64,000 bases of DNA from Gluconacetobacter azotocaptans. Its GTDB lineage: Bacteria; Pseudomonadota; Alphaproteobacteria; Acetobacterales; Acetobacteraceae. Below, piece after piece: positions 52,614 to 60,945 of the stretch; position 1 is the first letter of the stretch; every line of letters starts with the position of its first letter. Both the position numbers and the translations under genes were made by a program. The stretch spans positions 124,001 through 188,000 of the forward strand of contig NZ_JABEQF010000003.1 of assembly GCF_014174355.1 (NCBI RefSeq), given 5' to 3'. The notes under the pieces were generated by a model. The model searched no databases. It was not told the origin of the DNA and worked only from the letters and a program-made list of their open reading frames with translations.

Positions 52614-53366
52614 ATGCCTGACCAGACCACCTGCCAGTTCGAGGCCCGGCCCCGCCGTATCAGCCTGGCGGGCGCGCATCGCAGCCCGGAATACTGCCTG
52701 AGCTGCGGCGTCCGCGGCCGCAGCGTGTGCAGTGTCGTGGACGATGCCGACATCGCCCGGCTGGCGGAAACGGCGGTCGAGACGCTGGTGCTGCCGGGCC
52801 GCTGCTTCATCGAGGAAGGCGGGCCGGCGACCGATTTCTTCAACATCACCGCGGGCACCGTCAAACTGTTCAAAGCGCTGCCGGACGGGCGGCGGCAGAT
52901 CACCGGTTTTGCCGGGACGGGCCATTTCCTGGGGCTGGCGGTGTCCGACCATTACGCCTTCGGGGCCGAGGCCCTGGACACCGTGCGGCTGTGCCGGTTT
53001 TCGCGCGCGCGGATGCGGCATCTGCTGGACGATTTCCCCCGGATGGAGCGCCGCCTGCTGGAGGAAGCATCGAACGAGCTGGTCGCGGCCCAGAACCAGA
53101 TGCTGCTGCTGGGCCGCAAGACCGCGCGCGAGCGGGTGGCGAGCTTCCTGCTGGACCGCGTGCAGGACGCCCTGGACCCCACCGGCGTCGTCCCCCTGCC
53201 GATGACCCGCGCGGACATCGCCGATTATCTGGGCCTGACGATCGAGACCGTCAGCCGGACACTGAGCTGGCTGCGCCGCGAAGGCATGATCGCCATCGGC
53301 AAGGGCCACGCCATCCACATCGCCGCGATGCCGCGGCTGGAAGCCCTGGCCAGCGGCGACGCCTGA
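52614..53366 (+). CDS. Crp/Fnr-family oxygen sensor (FnrL/FnrN type)
   Basis: 250 residues. N-terminal cluster C28-x2-C31-x7-C39 plus C127 in VRLCRFSRA, the C-x2-C-x7-C spacing of FnrL/FnrN with a 4Fe-4S oxygen sensor. Cyclic-nucleotide-like barrel, then HTH with TRADIADYLGLTIETVSRTL, whose E-TVSR helix reads TTGAT half-sites. It activates low-oxygen genes. It is the only regulator in this cluster and perfect Fnr boxes occur on both sides of its neighbour, so it most likely controls itself, the GNAT-like gene and ompW-hemN. Confidence 0.93.
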   Translation: MPDQTTCQFEARPRRISLAGAHRSPEYCLSCGVRGRSVCSVVDDADIARLAETAVETLVLPGRCFIEEGGPATDFFNITAGTVKLFKALPDGRRQITGFAGTGHFLGLAVSDHYAFGAEALDTVRLCRFSRARMRHLLDDFPRMERRLLEEASNELVAAQNQMLLLGRKTARERVASFLLDRVQDALDPTGVVPLPMTRADIADYLGLTIETVSRTLSWLRREGMIAIGKGHAIHIAAMPRLEALASGDA

Positions 53367-53370
53367 GGGA

Positions 53371-53443
53371 TCGGGTCGGGCTTTGCCCGAACCCACCAGG
53401 GATAAGACGACCGGGTTTTCAGGGCAGCGCCCTGGGGTATGTC
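53371..53443. repeat. Intergenic mosaic repeat, copy 11
   Basis: GGGCTTTGCCCGAACCCACCAGGG, TAAGACGACCGGGTT, TTCAGGGCAGCGCCCTGGGG. It lies between the convergent fnr and AI-2E genes. Confidence 0.8.
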
Positions 53444-53446
53444 ACG

Positions 53447-54676
53447 TCAGTCCGCGCGCCATTTCGAGCGTCCGGGCATTATCGCGGACTGGACCGTGCG
53501 CGGGCGCGTCGGGCCACCGACGATATGGCCGATCGGCGTCAGCACGTCGACATGGTCGCAGATGATCTTGAAGACCGCCAGCAGCGGGACCGACAGGAAC
53601 GCCCCCCATACGCCCCACAGCCAGTCCCAGAACATCAGCGAGCCCATGACCAGCACCGGGTTCAGGGTGAAGCGGCGGGCCAGCACCATGGGGGTGATCG
53701 TCTCGCCTTCCATCAGGTGGATGCACAGATAGACCGCCGGCGGCAGCAATGCCTGCAGGATCGAGGGGAAGACGAACAGGCTGACGACGAAATAGATCAC
53801 GATGCCGGTCATCGGCCCGATGATGGGGATATAGTTCAGCAGGAACGCCACCACCCCCCACAGCAGCGGGTTCGGCAGGCCGAACACCCAGCACTGCAGC
53901 ATGTTCGCCAGCCCCACCAGCACGTTGATGATCGTGATCGTGGTCAGGTACAACGAGACGTTGCGTTCGATCTGGTAGGCGATCTGCACCGCGCGGCGCT
54001 TGTCGGCGAAGGTCGGCATGATCTCGACGAAGCGGCGCAGCAGGCTGTCGCCCTGCGCCAGCAGGAAGAACAGCATCAGCATCATCGTGAACAGCTGCCC
54101 GACGAAGGCGCGGGTGCCCAGCAGGACGCTGGAGCCGAACGTGCCCAGCCCCCCGCCGGGTGTCGACGACGGCGCCAGCAGCACCACCTGCGCGCCTCCG
54201 CCATGGCTGCGCTGGCCGCCGACGACCGACAGGAAGTTCGCAATCCGGTCGTTGGCCGCCTGGATCATCTGGATTGGTCCGCGCAGCACCACCAGGTGGG
54301 CCTGAAGTGCCGCCATTGTCTGCGGCGCGCGGGCGATCCAGCCGGCGGCGGGGACGGAAATCGCCGTCCCGATGGCGCCGACGACCCCGAACACGCACAG
54401 GATCAGCAACAGCGCCGCCAGCGTCTTGGGCAGGCGCAGCCGGAAGTGCAGCATCCGCATCGGCGCCGACAGCAGCAGGTTCACGACCAGCGCCAGCACG
54501 ATGGGCAGGATGATCGCCGCCGCGAAATACAGGGTGTAGAACACCGCCAGGATCGTCAGGACCAGCAGACACACCGTCTGCACGCTCAGGCGGCTGCGCC
54601 GCACGACCTCGATGGCGCGCTGCTGCTGGTGCGCGTCGAACGTCGTGGGATCGTCGATATCGGGTACAGGCGGCAT
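53447..54676 (-). CDS. AI-2E-family transporter (TqsA/PerM-like)
   Basis: 409 residues with eight hydrophobic segments, a large soluble loop after the third (about 140-190) and the conserved C-terminal region (FLLNYIPIIGPMTGIVIYFV, then LNPVLVMGSLMFWDWLWGVW). The family covers autoinducer-2 exporters and Na+/H+ antiporters; which applies here is unknown. Confidence 0.85.
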   Translation of the reverse strand: MPPVPDIDDPTTFDAHQQQRAIEVVRRSRLSVQTVCLLVLTILAVFYTLYFAAAIILPIVLALVVNLLLSAPMRMLHFRLRLPKTLAALLLILCVFGVVGAIGTAISVPAAGWIARAPQTMAALQAHLVVLRGPIQMIQAANDRIANFLSVVGGQRSHGGGAQVVLLAPSSTPGGGLGTFGSSVLLGTRAFVGQLFTMMLMLFFLLAQGDSLLRRFVEIMPTFADKRRAVQIAYQIERNVSLYLTTITIINVLVGLANMLQCWVFGLPNPLLWGVVAFLLNYIPIIGPMTGIVIYFVVSLFVFPSILQALLPPAVYLCIHLMEGETITPMVLARRFTLNPVLVMGSLMFWDWLWGVWGAFLSVPLLAVFKIICDHVDVLTPIGHIVGGPTRPRTVQSAIMPGRSKWRAD

Positions 54677-54971
54677 GACCCTGTCTCATGGCTTGGCGCT
54701 CCGCCGGACCGGCCGGCGCCTTGGGTTGGGGTAGTCTTCCGCCACCGCGCGCGCAAGGCACAAGTGGCGGCGCATCGGTGCCCCGCGCAATGCGCAACGA
54801 CGGATCGGAAAACCCGTCAGGTCACAGAAACGTGAGGCTGTGTGCGCGCCGACAGGGACGATTTGCGCAGATCGGCTCTTGAAACCACCGGCGATCGGGT
54901 TTCACCTCTGCCGAGGAAGGGGATCGCCCCTTGCACGGCCCCCCGAGGGCAATCGGACGACGGAGGATGTC
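54677..54971. other. Promoter region of the pqq operon
   Basis: About 295 bases between the divergent AI-2E transporter gene and pqqA. No repeat copy. GGAGG lies five bases before the pqqA ATG. No Fnr or Pho box was seen. Confidence 0.5.
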
Positions 54972-55052
54972 ATGGCCTGGACTGCACCCAAGATCACCGA
55001 AATTCCGCTGGGCGCGGAAATCAACACCTACGTCTGCGGCGAAAAGAAGTAA
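54972..55052 (+). CDS. pqqA: PQQ precursor peptide PqqA
   Basis: 26 residues with the conserved Glu16 and Tyr20 (EINTY) that are cross-linked to form pyrroloquinoline quinone, followed by a short tail with one Cys. GGAGG precedes the ATG. A strong hairpin follows directly, so pqqA probably exceeds the downstream genes in transcript level, as reported for other PQQ producers. Confidence 0.97.
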   Translation: MAWTAPKITEIPLGAEINTYVCGEKK

Positions 55053-55060
55053 GCCGATCG

Positions 55061-55090
55061 CGCCGCCCGCCTCGCGCGGGCGGCGTTTTT
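55061..55090 (+). terminator. Hairpin terminator between pqqA and pqqB (partial read-through expected)
   Basis: CGCCGCCCGC-CTCGC-GCGGGCGGCG with TTTTT, a 10-bp perfect stem nine bases after the pqqA stop. Confidence 0.85.
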
Positions 55091-55108
55091 CTTCTAGAGC
55101 TGTCGGCC

Positions 55109-56032
55109 ATGATCGACATCATCGTTCTCGGCGCGGCGGCGGGCGGCGGCTTTCCGCAATGGAATTCCAACGCCATCGGCTGCAGGCGCGCCAGGGCCGG
55201 GGATCCGGCGGCGCCGGCCCGCACCCAGGCTTCAATTGCCATCAGCGGCGACGGCCGGCACTGGTTCGTCGTCAATGCCTCGCCCGACCTGCGCACGCAG
55301 ATCGGCCAGACCCAGGCCCTGCATCCGCAGGAAGGCCTGCGCTCCACCCCCATCGCCGGAGTGATCCTGACCGGGGGCGAGGTCGACACCGTCACCGGCC
55401 TGCTGACCCTGCGCGAACGCCAGCCCTTTACCCTGCTGGCGACGCGGCCGGTGCTGGACCTGCTGGATGCCAACCCCATCTTCGAAGCCCTGGACCGCGC
55501 GGTCGTCGCCCGCGCCACCCTGCCGCTGGATACCCCCTGCACGCTGGCGCTGCCCGACGGCGCCCCGGCCGGCCTGACCGTCACCGCGTTTGCGGTGCCC
55601 GGCAAGGTGCCGCTCTACACCGAAAGCGGGCCGGACCCTGCGGCGATCGTCGAGAATGGCGAGACGATCGGGCTGGTGATTTCGGACGGGACCCGGCAGG
55701 CGTTCTTCATCCCCGGCTGCGCGCGCATGACCGACGCCCTGCGCGCGCGCCTGCGCGGTGCGGAACTGGTGTTCTTCGACGGCACGCTGTGGCGGGATGA
55801 CGAGATGATCCGCGCCGGGGTCGGGCAGAAGACCGGCCAGCGGATGGGGCATATGTCCGTCGCGGGCGACGGCGGCGTCATCGCCGCGTTCGCGGACCTG
55901 GACGTGCGGCGCAAAGTGCTGATCCACATCAATAATTCGAACCCCGTCTTGCTGGCGGACAGCCCCGAGCACCAGGCGGCCCGCGATGCGGGATGGGATG
56001 TCGCCCATGACGGCATGAGACTTACGGCATAA
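55109..56032 (+). CDS. pqqB: PQQ biosynthesis protein PqqB
   Basis: 307 residues of the metallo-beta-lactamase-like fold, beginning MIDIIVLGAAAGGGFPQWNS, with GEVDTVTG as the region replacing the usual HxHxDH, and GHMSVAGDGG and HINNSNPVL later. Now regarded as a hydroxylase of the PqqA-derived Tyr; also proposed to help export. Weak ribosome site; expression depends on read-through of the pqqA terminator. Confidence 0.95.
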   Translation: MIDIIVLGAAAGGGFPQWNSNAIGCRRARAGDPAAPARTQASIAISGDGRHWFVVNASPDLRTQIGQTQALHPQEGLRSTPIAGVILTGGEVDTVTGLLTLRERQPFTLLATRPVLDLLDANPIFEALDRAVVARATLPLDTPCTLALPDGAPAGLTVTAFAVPGKVPLYTESGPDPAAIVENGETIGLVISDGTRQAFFIPGCARMTDALRARLRGAELVFFDGTLWRDDEMIRAGVGQKTGQRMGHMSVAGDGGVIAAFADLDVRRKVLIHINNSNPVLLADSPEHQAARDAGWDVAHDGMRLTA

Positions 56033-56042
56033 GGATCGCGGC

Positions 56043-56780
56043 ATGACCGGCCAGTCTGTTTCCCCCGATGCGCTGGAGGACGCCCTGCGCGCCATCGGCG
56101 CCGAGCGGTATCACAACCTGCATCCGTTCCATCGGGCGCTGCACGGCGGGACGTTGACCCGGCCGCAGGTGCAGGCCTGGGCGCTGAACCGCTATTACTA
56201 CCAGTGCCGGATCCCGGCGAAGGACGCGACGCTGCTGGCCCGCCTGCCGACGGCGGAACTGCGCCGGGAATGGCGGCGGCGGCTAGTCGACCATGACGGC
56301 GACGCCCCGGGCACCGGCGGCGTGGCACGCTGGCTGAAGCTGACGGACGGGCTGGGGCTGGACCGCGCCTATGTCGAATCACTGGACGGGCTGCTGCCGG
56401 CGACCCGCTTCGCCGTCGATGCCTATGTCGCGTTCGTGCGCGACCGATCGATCCTGGAAGCCATCGCCTCATCGCTGACCGAGCTGTTTTCCCCCACCAT
56501 CATCAGCGAGCGCGTGTCGGGCATGCTGCGGCACTATGACTTCGTGACGCCCGAGACGCTGGCCTATTTCCAGCCCCGGCTGACGCAGGCGCCGCGCGAT
56601 TCCGACTTCGCCCTGGCCTATGTCCGCGAACACGCCCGCACCGCCGGGCAGCAGACGGCCGTACTGAACGCCCTGAAATTCAAATGCGGCGTGCTGTGGG
56701 CGATGCTGGACGCGCTGGATTACGCCTATGTCGCGCCGGGACGCATCCCGCCCGGCGCCTTCCGGCCCGATCCCTCATGA
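56043..56780 (+). CDS. pqqC: Pyrroloquinoline-quinone synthase PqqC
   Basis: 245 residues. Helical-bundle oxidase with YHNLHPFHRALHGG at the start, SLTELFSPTIISERVSGML and TPETLAYFQPRLTQAPRDSD as active-site segments. It performs the final eight-electron oxidation and ring closure to PQQ. AAGGA precedes the ATG, and its stop overlaps the pqqD start (ATGA). Confidence 0.96.
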   Translation: MTGQSVSPDALEDALRAIGAERYHNLHPFHRALHGGTLTRPQVQAWALNRYYYQCRIPAKDATLLARLPTAELRREWRRRLVDHDGDAPGTGGVARWLKLTDGLGLDRAYVESLDGLLPATRFAVDAYVAFVRDRSILEAIASSLTELFSPTIISERVSGMLRHYDFVTPETLAYFQPRLTQAPRDSDFALAYVREHARTAGQQTAVLNALKFKCGVLWAMLDALDYAYVAPGRIPPGAFRPDPS

Positions 56781-57079
56781 CCGACCAGCCCGCCCCGGCG
56801 GGGCCCGACACGGCCGAGCAGGCGGTCGTGCGCTTCATGCGCGGCGTCCGCCTGCAGCATGACCGGGTGCGCGACCAGTGGGTGATCCAGGCGCCGGAAC
56901 GCGCCTTTGTTCCCGATCCGGTCGCGACCGAGATCCTGCGGCTGGTCGATGGACAGAGGCCGGTTTCCGCCATCATCGACGATCTGGCCGCCCGGTTCGA
57001 CGCGCCGCGCCCCGTCATTGCCCGCGACGTGCTTGCGCTGATTGCCGAGTTGACCGGCCGGCAGGTGCTGACCACATGA
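56777..57079 (+). CDS. pqqD: PqqA-binding chaperone PqqD
   Basis: 100 residues with the PqqD winged-helix-like pattern ([20 protein letters not shown], then [20 protein letters not shown]). It presents PqqA to the radical-SAM enzyme PqqE. Both ends overlap its neighbours by four bases, so pqqC-D-E are tightly coupled. Confidence 0.94.
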   Translation: MTDQPAPAGPDTAEQAVVRFMRGVRLQHDRVRDQWVIQAPERAFVPDPVATEILRLVDGQRPVSAIIDDLAARFDAPRPVIARDVLALIAELTGRQVLTT

Positions 57080-58182
57080 ACGCCATGCCTCCCGCCGCCC
57101 CCCCGCCGATGAGCCTGCTGGCCGAGCTGACTCATCGCTGTCCGCTGCAATGCCCGTACTGTTCCAACCCGCTGGCGCTGGACGGGCGGGAGAGCGAGCT
57201 TTCGACGGCCGAATGGCTTCGCGTCCTGGACCAGGCGGCCGAACTGGGCGTGCTGCAGGTGCATTTTTCGGGCGGCGAGCCCATGGCCCGCCCCGACCTG
57301 CCGGACCTGGTACGCTTTGCGGCCGGGCGCGGGCTATACACCAACCTGATCACGTCGGGCGTCCTGCTGACCGAGGCGAATTTCCGCGCGCTGGCCGATG
57401 CGGGGCTGGACCATGTCCAGCTTTCGTTCCAGGACGTCGATGCCGCACCGGCCGAAAAAATCGGCGGCATGACGGGCGCGCAGGTAAAGAAACTGGCTGC
57501 CGCGCGCATCGTCGTGGCGGACGGCATGCCGCTGACGCTGAATTTCGTCATCCATCGGGGCAATGTCGCGCGCATTCCCCGCATGCTGGACCTGGCACGC
57601 GACCTCGGCGCCCGGCGGGTGGAAATCGCGCATACGCAATATTACGGCTGGGGGCTGGTGAACCGGGCCGCCCTGATGCCCACCCGCGCCCAACTGGACG
57701 AGGCCACGCGCGCGGTCGAGGACGCGCGGGCCCGGCTGGGGCCGGCGCTGGCCATCGATTACGTCACCCCGGATTACTATGCCGACCAGCCCAAGCCCTG
57801 CATGGGCGGGTGGGGCCGGCGTTTCGTCAATGTCTCGCCCGCCGGGCGGGTCCTGCCCTGCCATGCCGCCGAAACGATCAAAAGTGTGGCCATTCCCGAC
57901 ATCCGCACCGCCAGCCTGGGCGAGATCTGGGCCGACGCGCCGCTGTTCCGCCTGTTCCGCGGCACGGACTGGATGCCCGAGCCCTGTCGCGGCTGCGCCC
58001 TGCGCGAGAAGGATTGGGGCGGCTGCCGCTGCCAGGCGCTGGCCCTGCTGGGCGATGCGGCGGCGACCGACCCGGTGTGCGCCAGGTCGCCGGCCCATGC
58101 GCGGATCACCGAAATCCTGGACAGCCTGCCGGACGCTCCGCCCCCGCTGGTCTATCGCCGTTTCGGTAATGCTCCGGCCTGA
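57076..58182 (+). CDS. pqqE: Radical SAM PqqA peptide cyclase PqqE
   Basis: 368 residues. The radical SAM motif C22-x3-C26-x2-C29 (CPLQCPYC) is followed by the SPASM auxiliary clusters: [37 protein letters not shown] and a late Cys. It forms the Glu-Tyr carbon bond in PqqA. Last gene of the operon. No pqqF or other processing peptidase is in the window, so a general protease such as a TldD-type enzyme may finish the peptide. Confidence 0.96.
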   Translation: MNAMPPAAPPPMSLLAELTHRCPLQCPYCSNPLALDGRESELSTAEWLRVLDQAAELGVLQVHFSGGEPMARPDLPDLVRFAAGRGLYTNLITSGVLLTEANFRALADAGLDHVQLSFQDVDAAPAEKIGGMTGAQVKKLAAARIVVADGMPLTLNFVIHRGNVARIPRMLDLARDLGARRVEIAHTQYYGWGLVNRAALMPTRAQLDEATRAVEDARARLGPALAIDYVTPDYYADQPKPCMGGWGRRFVNVSPAGRVLPCHAAETIKSVAIPDIRTASLGEIWADAPLFRLFRGTDWMPEPCRGCALREKDWGGCRCQALALLGDAAATDPVCARSPAHARITEILDSLPDAPPPLVYRRFGNAPA

Positions 58183-58190
58183 CGGTGTCG

Positions 58191-58247
58191 CTTGGGGGCG
58201 TTGCCCCCAAACCCCGCCAAAGGCCGGCGGCCTTTGGAAACCGATCT
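58191..58247. repeat. Intergenic mosaic repeat, copy 12
   Basis: GGGGGCGTTGCCCCC hairpin, AAACCCCGCCAAAGGCCGGCGGCCTTTGG and AAACC. It lies between pqqE and the MITE-like element. Confidence 0.8.
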
Positions 58248-58301
58248 GTTGATGCCGGATACGACGCGACAGCACAGGCCCTAAAAATTCAAAATCCCCG
58301 C

Positions 58302-58420
58302 AGAGCGTGTTTGAAAATGTGGGCTGGCGAGCGAGAGCGGAGCGGCCTTATGGGCCGTGAGCATCGGAGCGCAAAAATGCGCGTCGGATCGCCGCCAGCG
58401 CGCTTTTTCAAACACGCTCT
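58302..58420. mobile_element. MITE-like element, 119 bp with perfect 16-bp terminal inverted repeats
   Basis: Left end AGAGCGTGTTTGAAAA (58302-58317) and right end TTTTCAAACACGCTCT (58405-58420) are exact inverted repeats. The 87-base interior has no coding potential. It is too short for a transposase, so it would have been moved by one elsewhere. No clear target duplication was found. The right end supplies the first base of the stop codon of the neighbouring receptor gene. Confidence 0.75.
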
Positions 58421-60747
58421 CAGAGGTTGCAGGACACCCGGCCGCCGATAAAGCGCGGCGCGCCGGGGATGTAGAGGTAGGTCGTCGTCGCCTGCCCGCC
58501 CGAAGTGTAATACTGCCGGTTCAGGATGTTCGAGGCATAGAGCGTGACCTGCCAGTGGTCCGAGGCGGGCCGGAGCGTCACATGCGCGCCCAGCAGGAAA
58601 TAGGGCGGAAGACGGTAGTACCCCGTCCCGCCCGGCGTGAGGGCCTGCGCACCGCGATAGAGCCAGTTGGGCCCGAATTCGACCGCGTAATCGGGGCTGA
58701 CGGCCTGGCGCCAGTCGAGCTGGCCGTTGAGCGTCAGTTTCGGCTGACCGTTATCCACGCCTGCGAAATTGTCGTTGATCGCCTTCCACACGCCATGCTG
58801 CGCGTAATAGGCGTTCGTCCGGGCGCGGTTCACGGTGGGGAAATCCTGGAACGTGCCGCGCTGCCAGCCGAGATTCTGCGTGACGAACAAATGACGGAAC
58901 GGATGGATGTCGATGGTCCCCTCGAAGCCCCAGCTTTCCGATTTCGGCACGTTGGTCAGCTGGCTCAACGGCCCGTAATCCGGGATCAGGATCGTGCCCA
59001 GAATCTGCTGGTTGTGGAAATCATTGTAGAAGGCGGCGGCATTGATCCGCAGCACGTTGGGAATGGGGTCGCTCTTCAGCCCCAGTTCATAGGTCAGCAC
59101 GGTCTCGGGCCCGAAGGGCGCGAGCTGCGCCTGGACCTGCGTATTGTTGGCCGTGAACCCGCCGGGTTTGAAGCCCTTGCTCATCTTGTAATACAGCAGG
59201 ACGTTCCGTGCCGCCTGCCACGATACGCCGACCTGGCCCGCGAACTGCGCCGCCGCCGTGCTCTCGCTGTGAAAATCCAGCGTGCGGCCGCCATAGACCT
59301 GCGACGTGAGCCCCGTAATCGCGCGGTCGTCGATCTCGTGCAGAAGCCCCGTGAAAAGCGTCACGTTCCCCGGCAGGCGGTAGCTGACATGGCCGAACTC
59401 GGACGTGGCCTCCTGATCCAGGCCGAAGCGCGAAACCTGCATGTAACCGCGTGCCGGCCGGTAGTCGGTGTAGTCGAAATAGAAGCTCTGGTTCATGCGC
59501 GAGCGCTGATAATACGCGCCGATCACCCATTGCAGCCTGTCCTCGGGATGCGTGTTCGACAGGCGCAGTTCCTGCGTGAAACTGTTGGCGGCGATCGTGC
59601 GGTAGGTGTCGGCCTGGGCGGCGGCGGTCGCGTCCTGGTCGGTGTACTCGCCCTCGCGCTCGGTCTCGAAGGCGCTGACCGAGGTCAGGGTCACGGGTCC
59701 GAAATCGTGGGCGACGTGAAGGTCGGCGCCCCAGAACCAGTTGTCCTCGCTGGGTTTCAGCCCGGCCTTCCGCCCGATCAGCTTCGTGAAGGCGTCCTTC
59801 GCCGACCATTCGGTCTGCGTCCAGCCGACGGTGGGGATCGGCGCGGAACCGATCAGGCGGGCGATCGGGATGGCACCCACCACCTGGCTCTCGTCGCGCA
59901 TCACATGGCCGGACAGCAGGATGGTGGTCCGGGAATCCGGCGTCCATTTCAGTTTGGCGCGCAATGCCCAGCTATTGGCGTCGCCCAGATGGGCGCCGTC
60001 CAGCGGATCGGTCTGCCAGCCGCCGCCCTGGCGTACCTGCCCGGCAAGACGAAAGCTCAGCCCCCGCGCGATCGGCCCCGAGACATAGGCCTCGCTACGG
60101 CTGCGGGCGTAGGACGCCATGTCCTGGCTGGCGCCGAAATGGAACATGTTGGTGGGGTCGCGGGTTTGCAGCTTCACCTCGCCGCCGGTGGTCGACTGGC
60201 CGTGCTCGGTGCCGACCGGGCCGGGGGTGACGGTCACGTCCGCCAGGTCGAACATCATCCCGGACGCCATGGTCGAATAGGCATAGGCCACATCGTCCAC
60301 GTAGGTCAGGACGGGGCCCATGTTATTCTGGGTGAAGTCGTTGAAGCCGAGGCCGCGCAGGTAGAAATTGGTCGAAGCCGTGCCGTTGATGCTCTGCACC
60401 GTCAGGTTCGGCGCCACATATTCCAGGCCGCGCAGGTCCACGACGCCCCGCTCGGTCAGCCGCTCGGCGGTCAGGCGTGTGGCGGAGTCCGCCAGGTGCT
60501 GGGCGCTGGCGTGGGTGAAGGCCCGGCGGATGCCGCTGACCTCGACCGTTTCCGGTGCAGAGGGATCCTGACGCGGCACGGGCTTCACGGCCGCCGTCTT
60601 CGCAGGCACGGCCAGAGCGGGCGCGCAGGCCAGCATCGTCACGCCGGCCAGGGAAACCCCCGCCGCCCTCAGCCGGCTTCCCCCGGTTCGGCGCATCTTC
60701 CTGTAACCGGTCATGCTGGGCCGCCGTACCTCCGTTCGAAATCGCAT
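58420..60747 (-). CDS. TonB-dependent receptor next to the pqq operon
   Basis: 775 residues. A signal region (AGVSLAGVTMLACAPALA), a TonB box-like ETVEVSGIR (about 67), plug domain (LRGLEYVAPNLTVQSINGTA, then NFYLRGLGFNDFTQNNMGPV) and a barrel; no STN domain, so transport only. The C-terminus reads RVSCNL and does not end in an aromatic residue; the stop lies exactly at the edge of the MITE-like element, so the original end may have been altered. The ligand is unknown. Convergence with pqqE invites comparison with PqqU, the TonB receptor that imports PQQ in E. coli. The start is uncertain (60747, 60714 or 60696). Confidence 0.85.
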   Translation of the reverse strand: MRFRTEVRRPSMTGYRKMRRTGGSRLRAAGVSLAGVTMLACAPALAVPAKTAAVKPVPRQDPSAPETVEVSGIRRAFTHASAQHLADSATRLTAERLTERGVVDLRGLEYVAPNLTVQSINGTASTNFYLRGLGFNDFTQNNMGPVLTYVDDVAYAYSTMASGMMFDLADVTVTPGPVGTEHGQSTTGGEVKLQTRDPTNMFHFGASQDMASYARSRSEAYVSGPIARGLSFRLAGQVRQGGGWQTDPLDGAHLGDANSWALRAKLKWTPDSRTTILLSGHVMRDESQVVGAIPIARLIGSAPIPTVGWTQTEWSAKDAFTKLIGRKAGLKPSEDNWFWGADLHVAHDFGPVTLTSVSAFETEREGEYTDQDATAAAQADTYRTIAANSFTQELRLSNTHPEDRLQWVIGAYYQRSRMNQSFYFDYTDYRPARGYMQVSRFGLDQEATSEFGHVSYRLPGNVTLFTGLLHEIDDRAITGLTSQVYGGRTLDFHSESTAAAQFAGQVGVSWQAARNVLLYYKMSKGFKPGGFTANNTQVQAQLAPFGPETVLTYELGLKSDPIPNVLRINAAAFYNDFHNQQILGTILIPDYGPLSQLTNVPKSESWGFEGTIDIHPFRHLFVTQNLGWQRGTFQDFPTVNRARTNAYYAQHGVWKAINDNFAGVDNGQPKLTLNGQLDWRQAVSPDYAVEFGPNWLYRGAQALTPGGTGYYRLPPYFLLGAHVTLRPASDHWQVTLYASNILNRQYYTSGGQATTTYLYIPGAPRFIGGRVSCNL

Positions 60748-60815
60748 GTTCCCGCTGCGCTATGGCCGATCCCGCCCGAGGGTGCAATGGAGAGCCTGGC
60801 CCCCTCAGCGCCAAG

Positions 60816-60945
60816 GGCGCCTGCCCCAGGGCGCAGCCCTGAAACCCGCCAAAGGCCACAGGCCTCTGGAAACCCGGTCGTTTTATTCGTGCTCGGAGCC
60901 CAGGGCCTCGGGCCCCGCCGGGTTCGGGCAAAGTCCGCCCTGTCC
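60816..60945. repeat. Intergenic mosaic repeat, copy 13 (overlaps a gene end)
   Basis: CCAGGGCGCAGCCCTG, AAACCCGCCAAAGGCC/GGCCTCTGG, AAACCCGGTCGTTTTATTCG, CAGGGCCTCGGGCCC, GCCGGGTTCGGGCAAAG. This is the same order as copy 3 (11000-11136). The symporter gene ends inside it. Confidence 0.85.
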
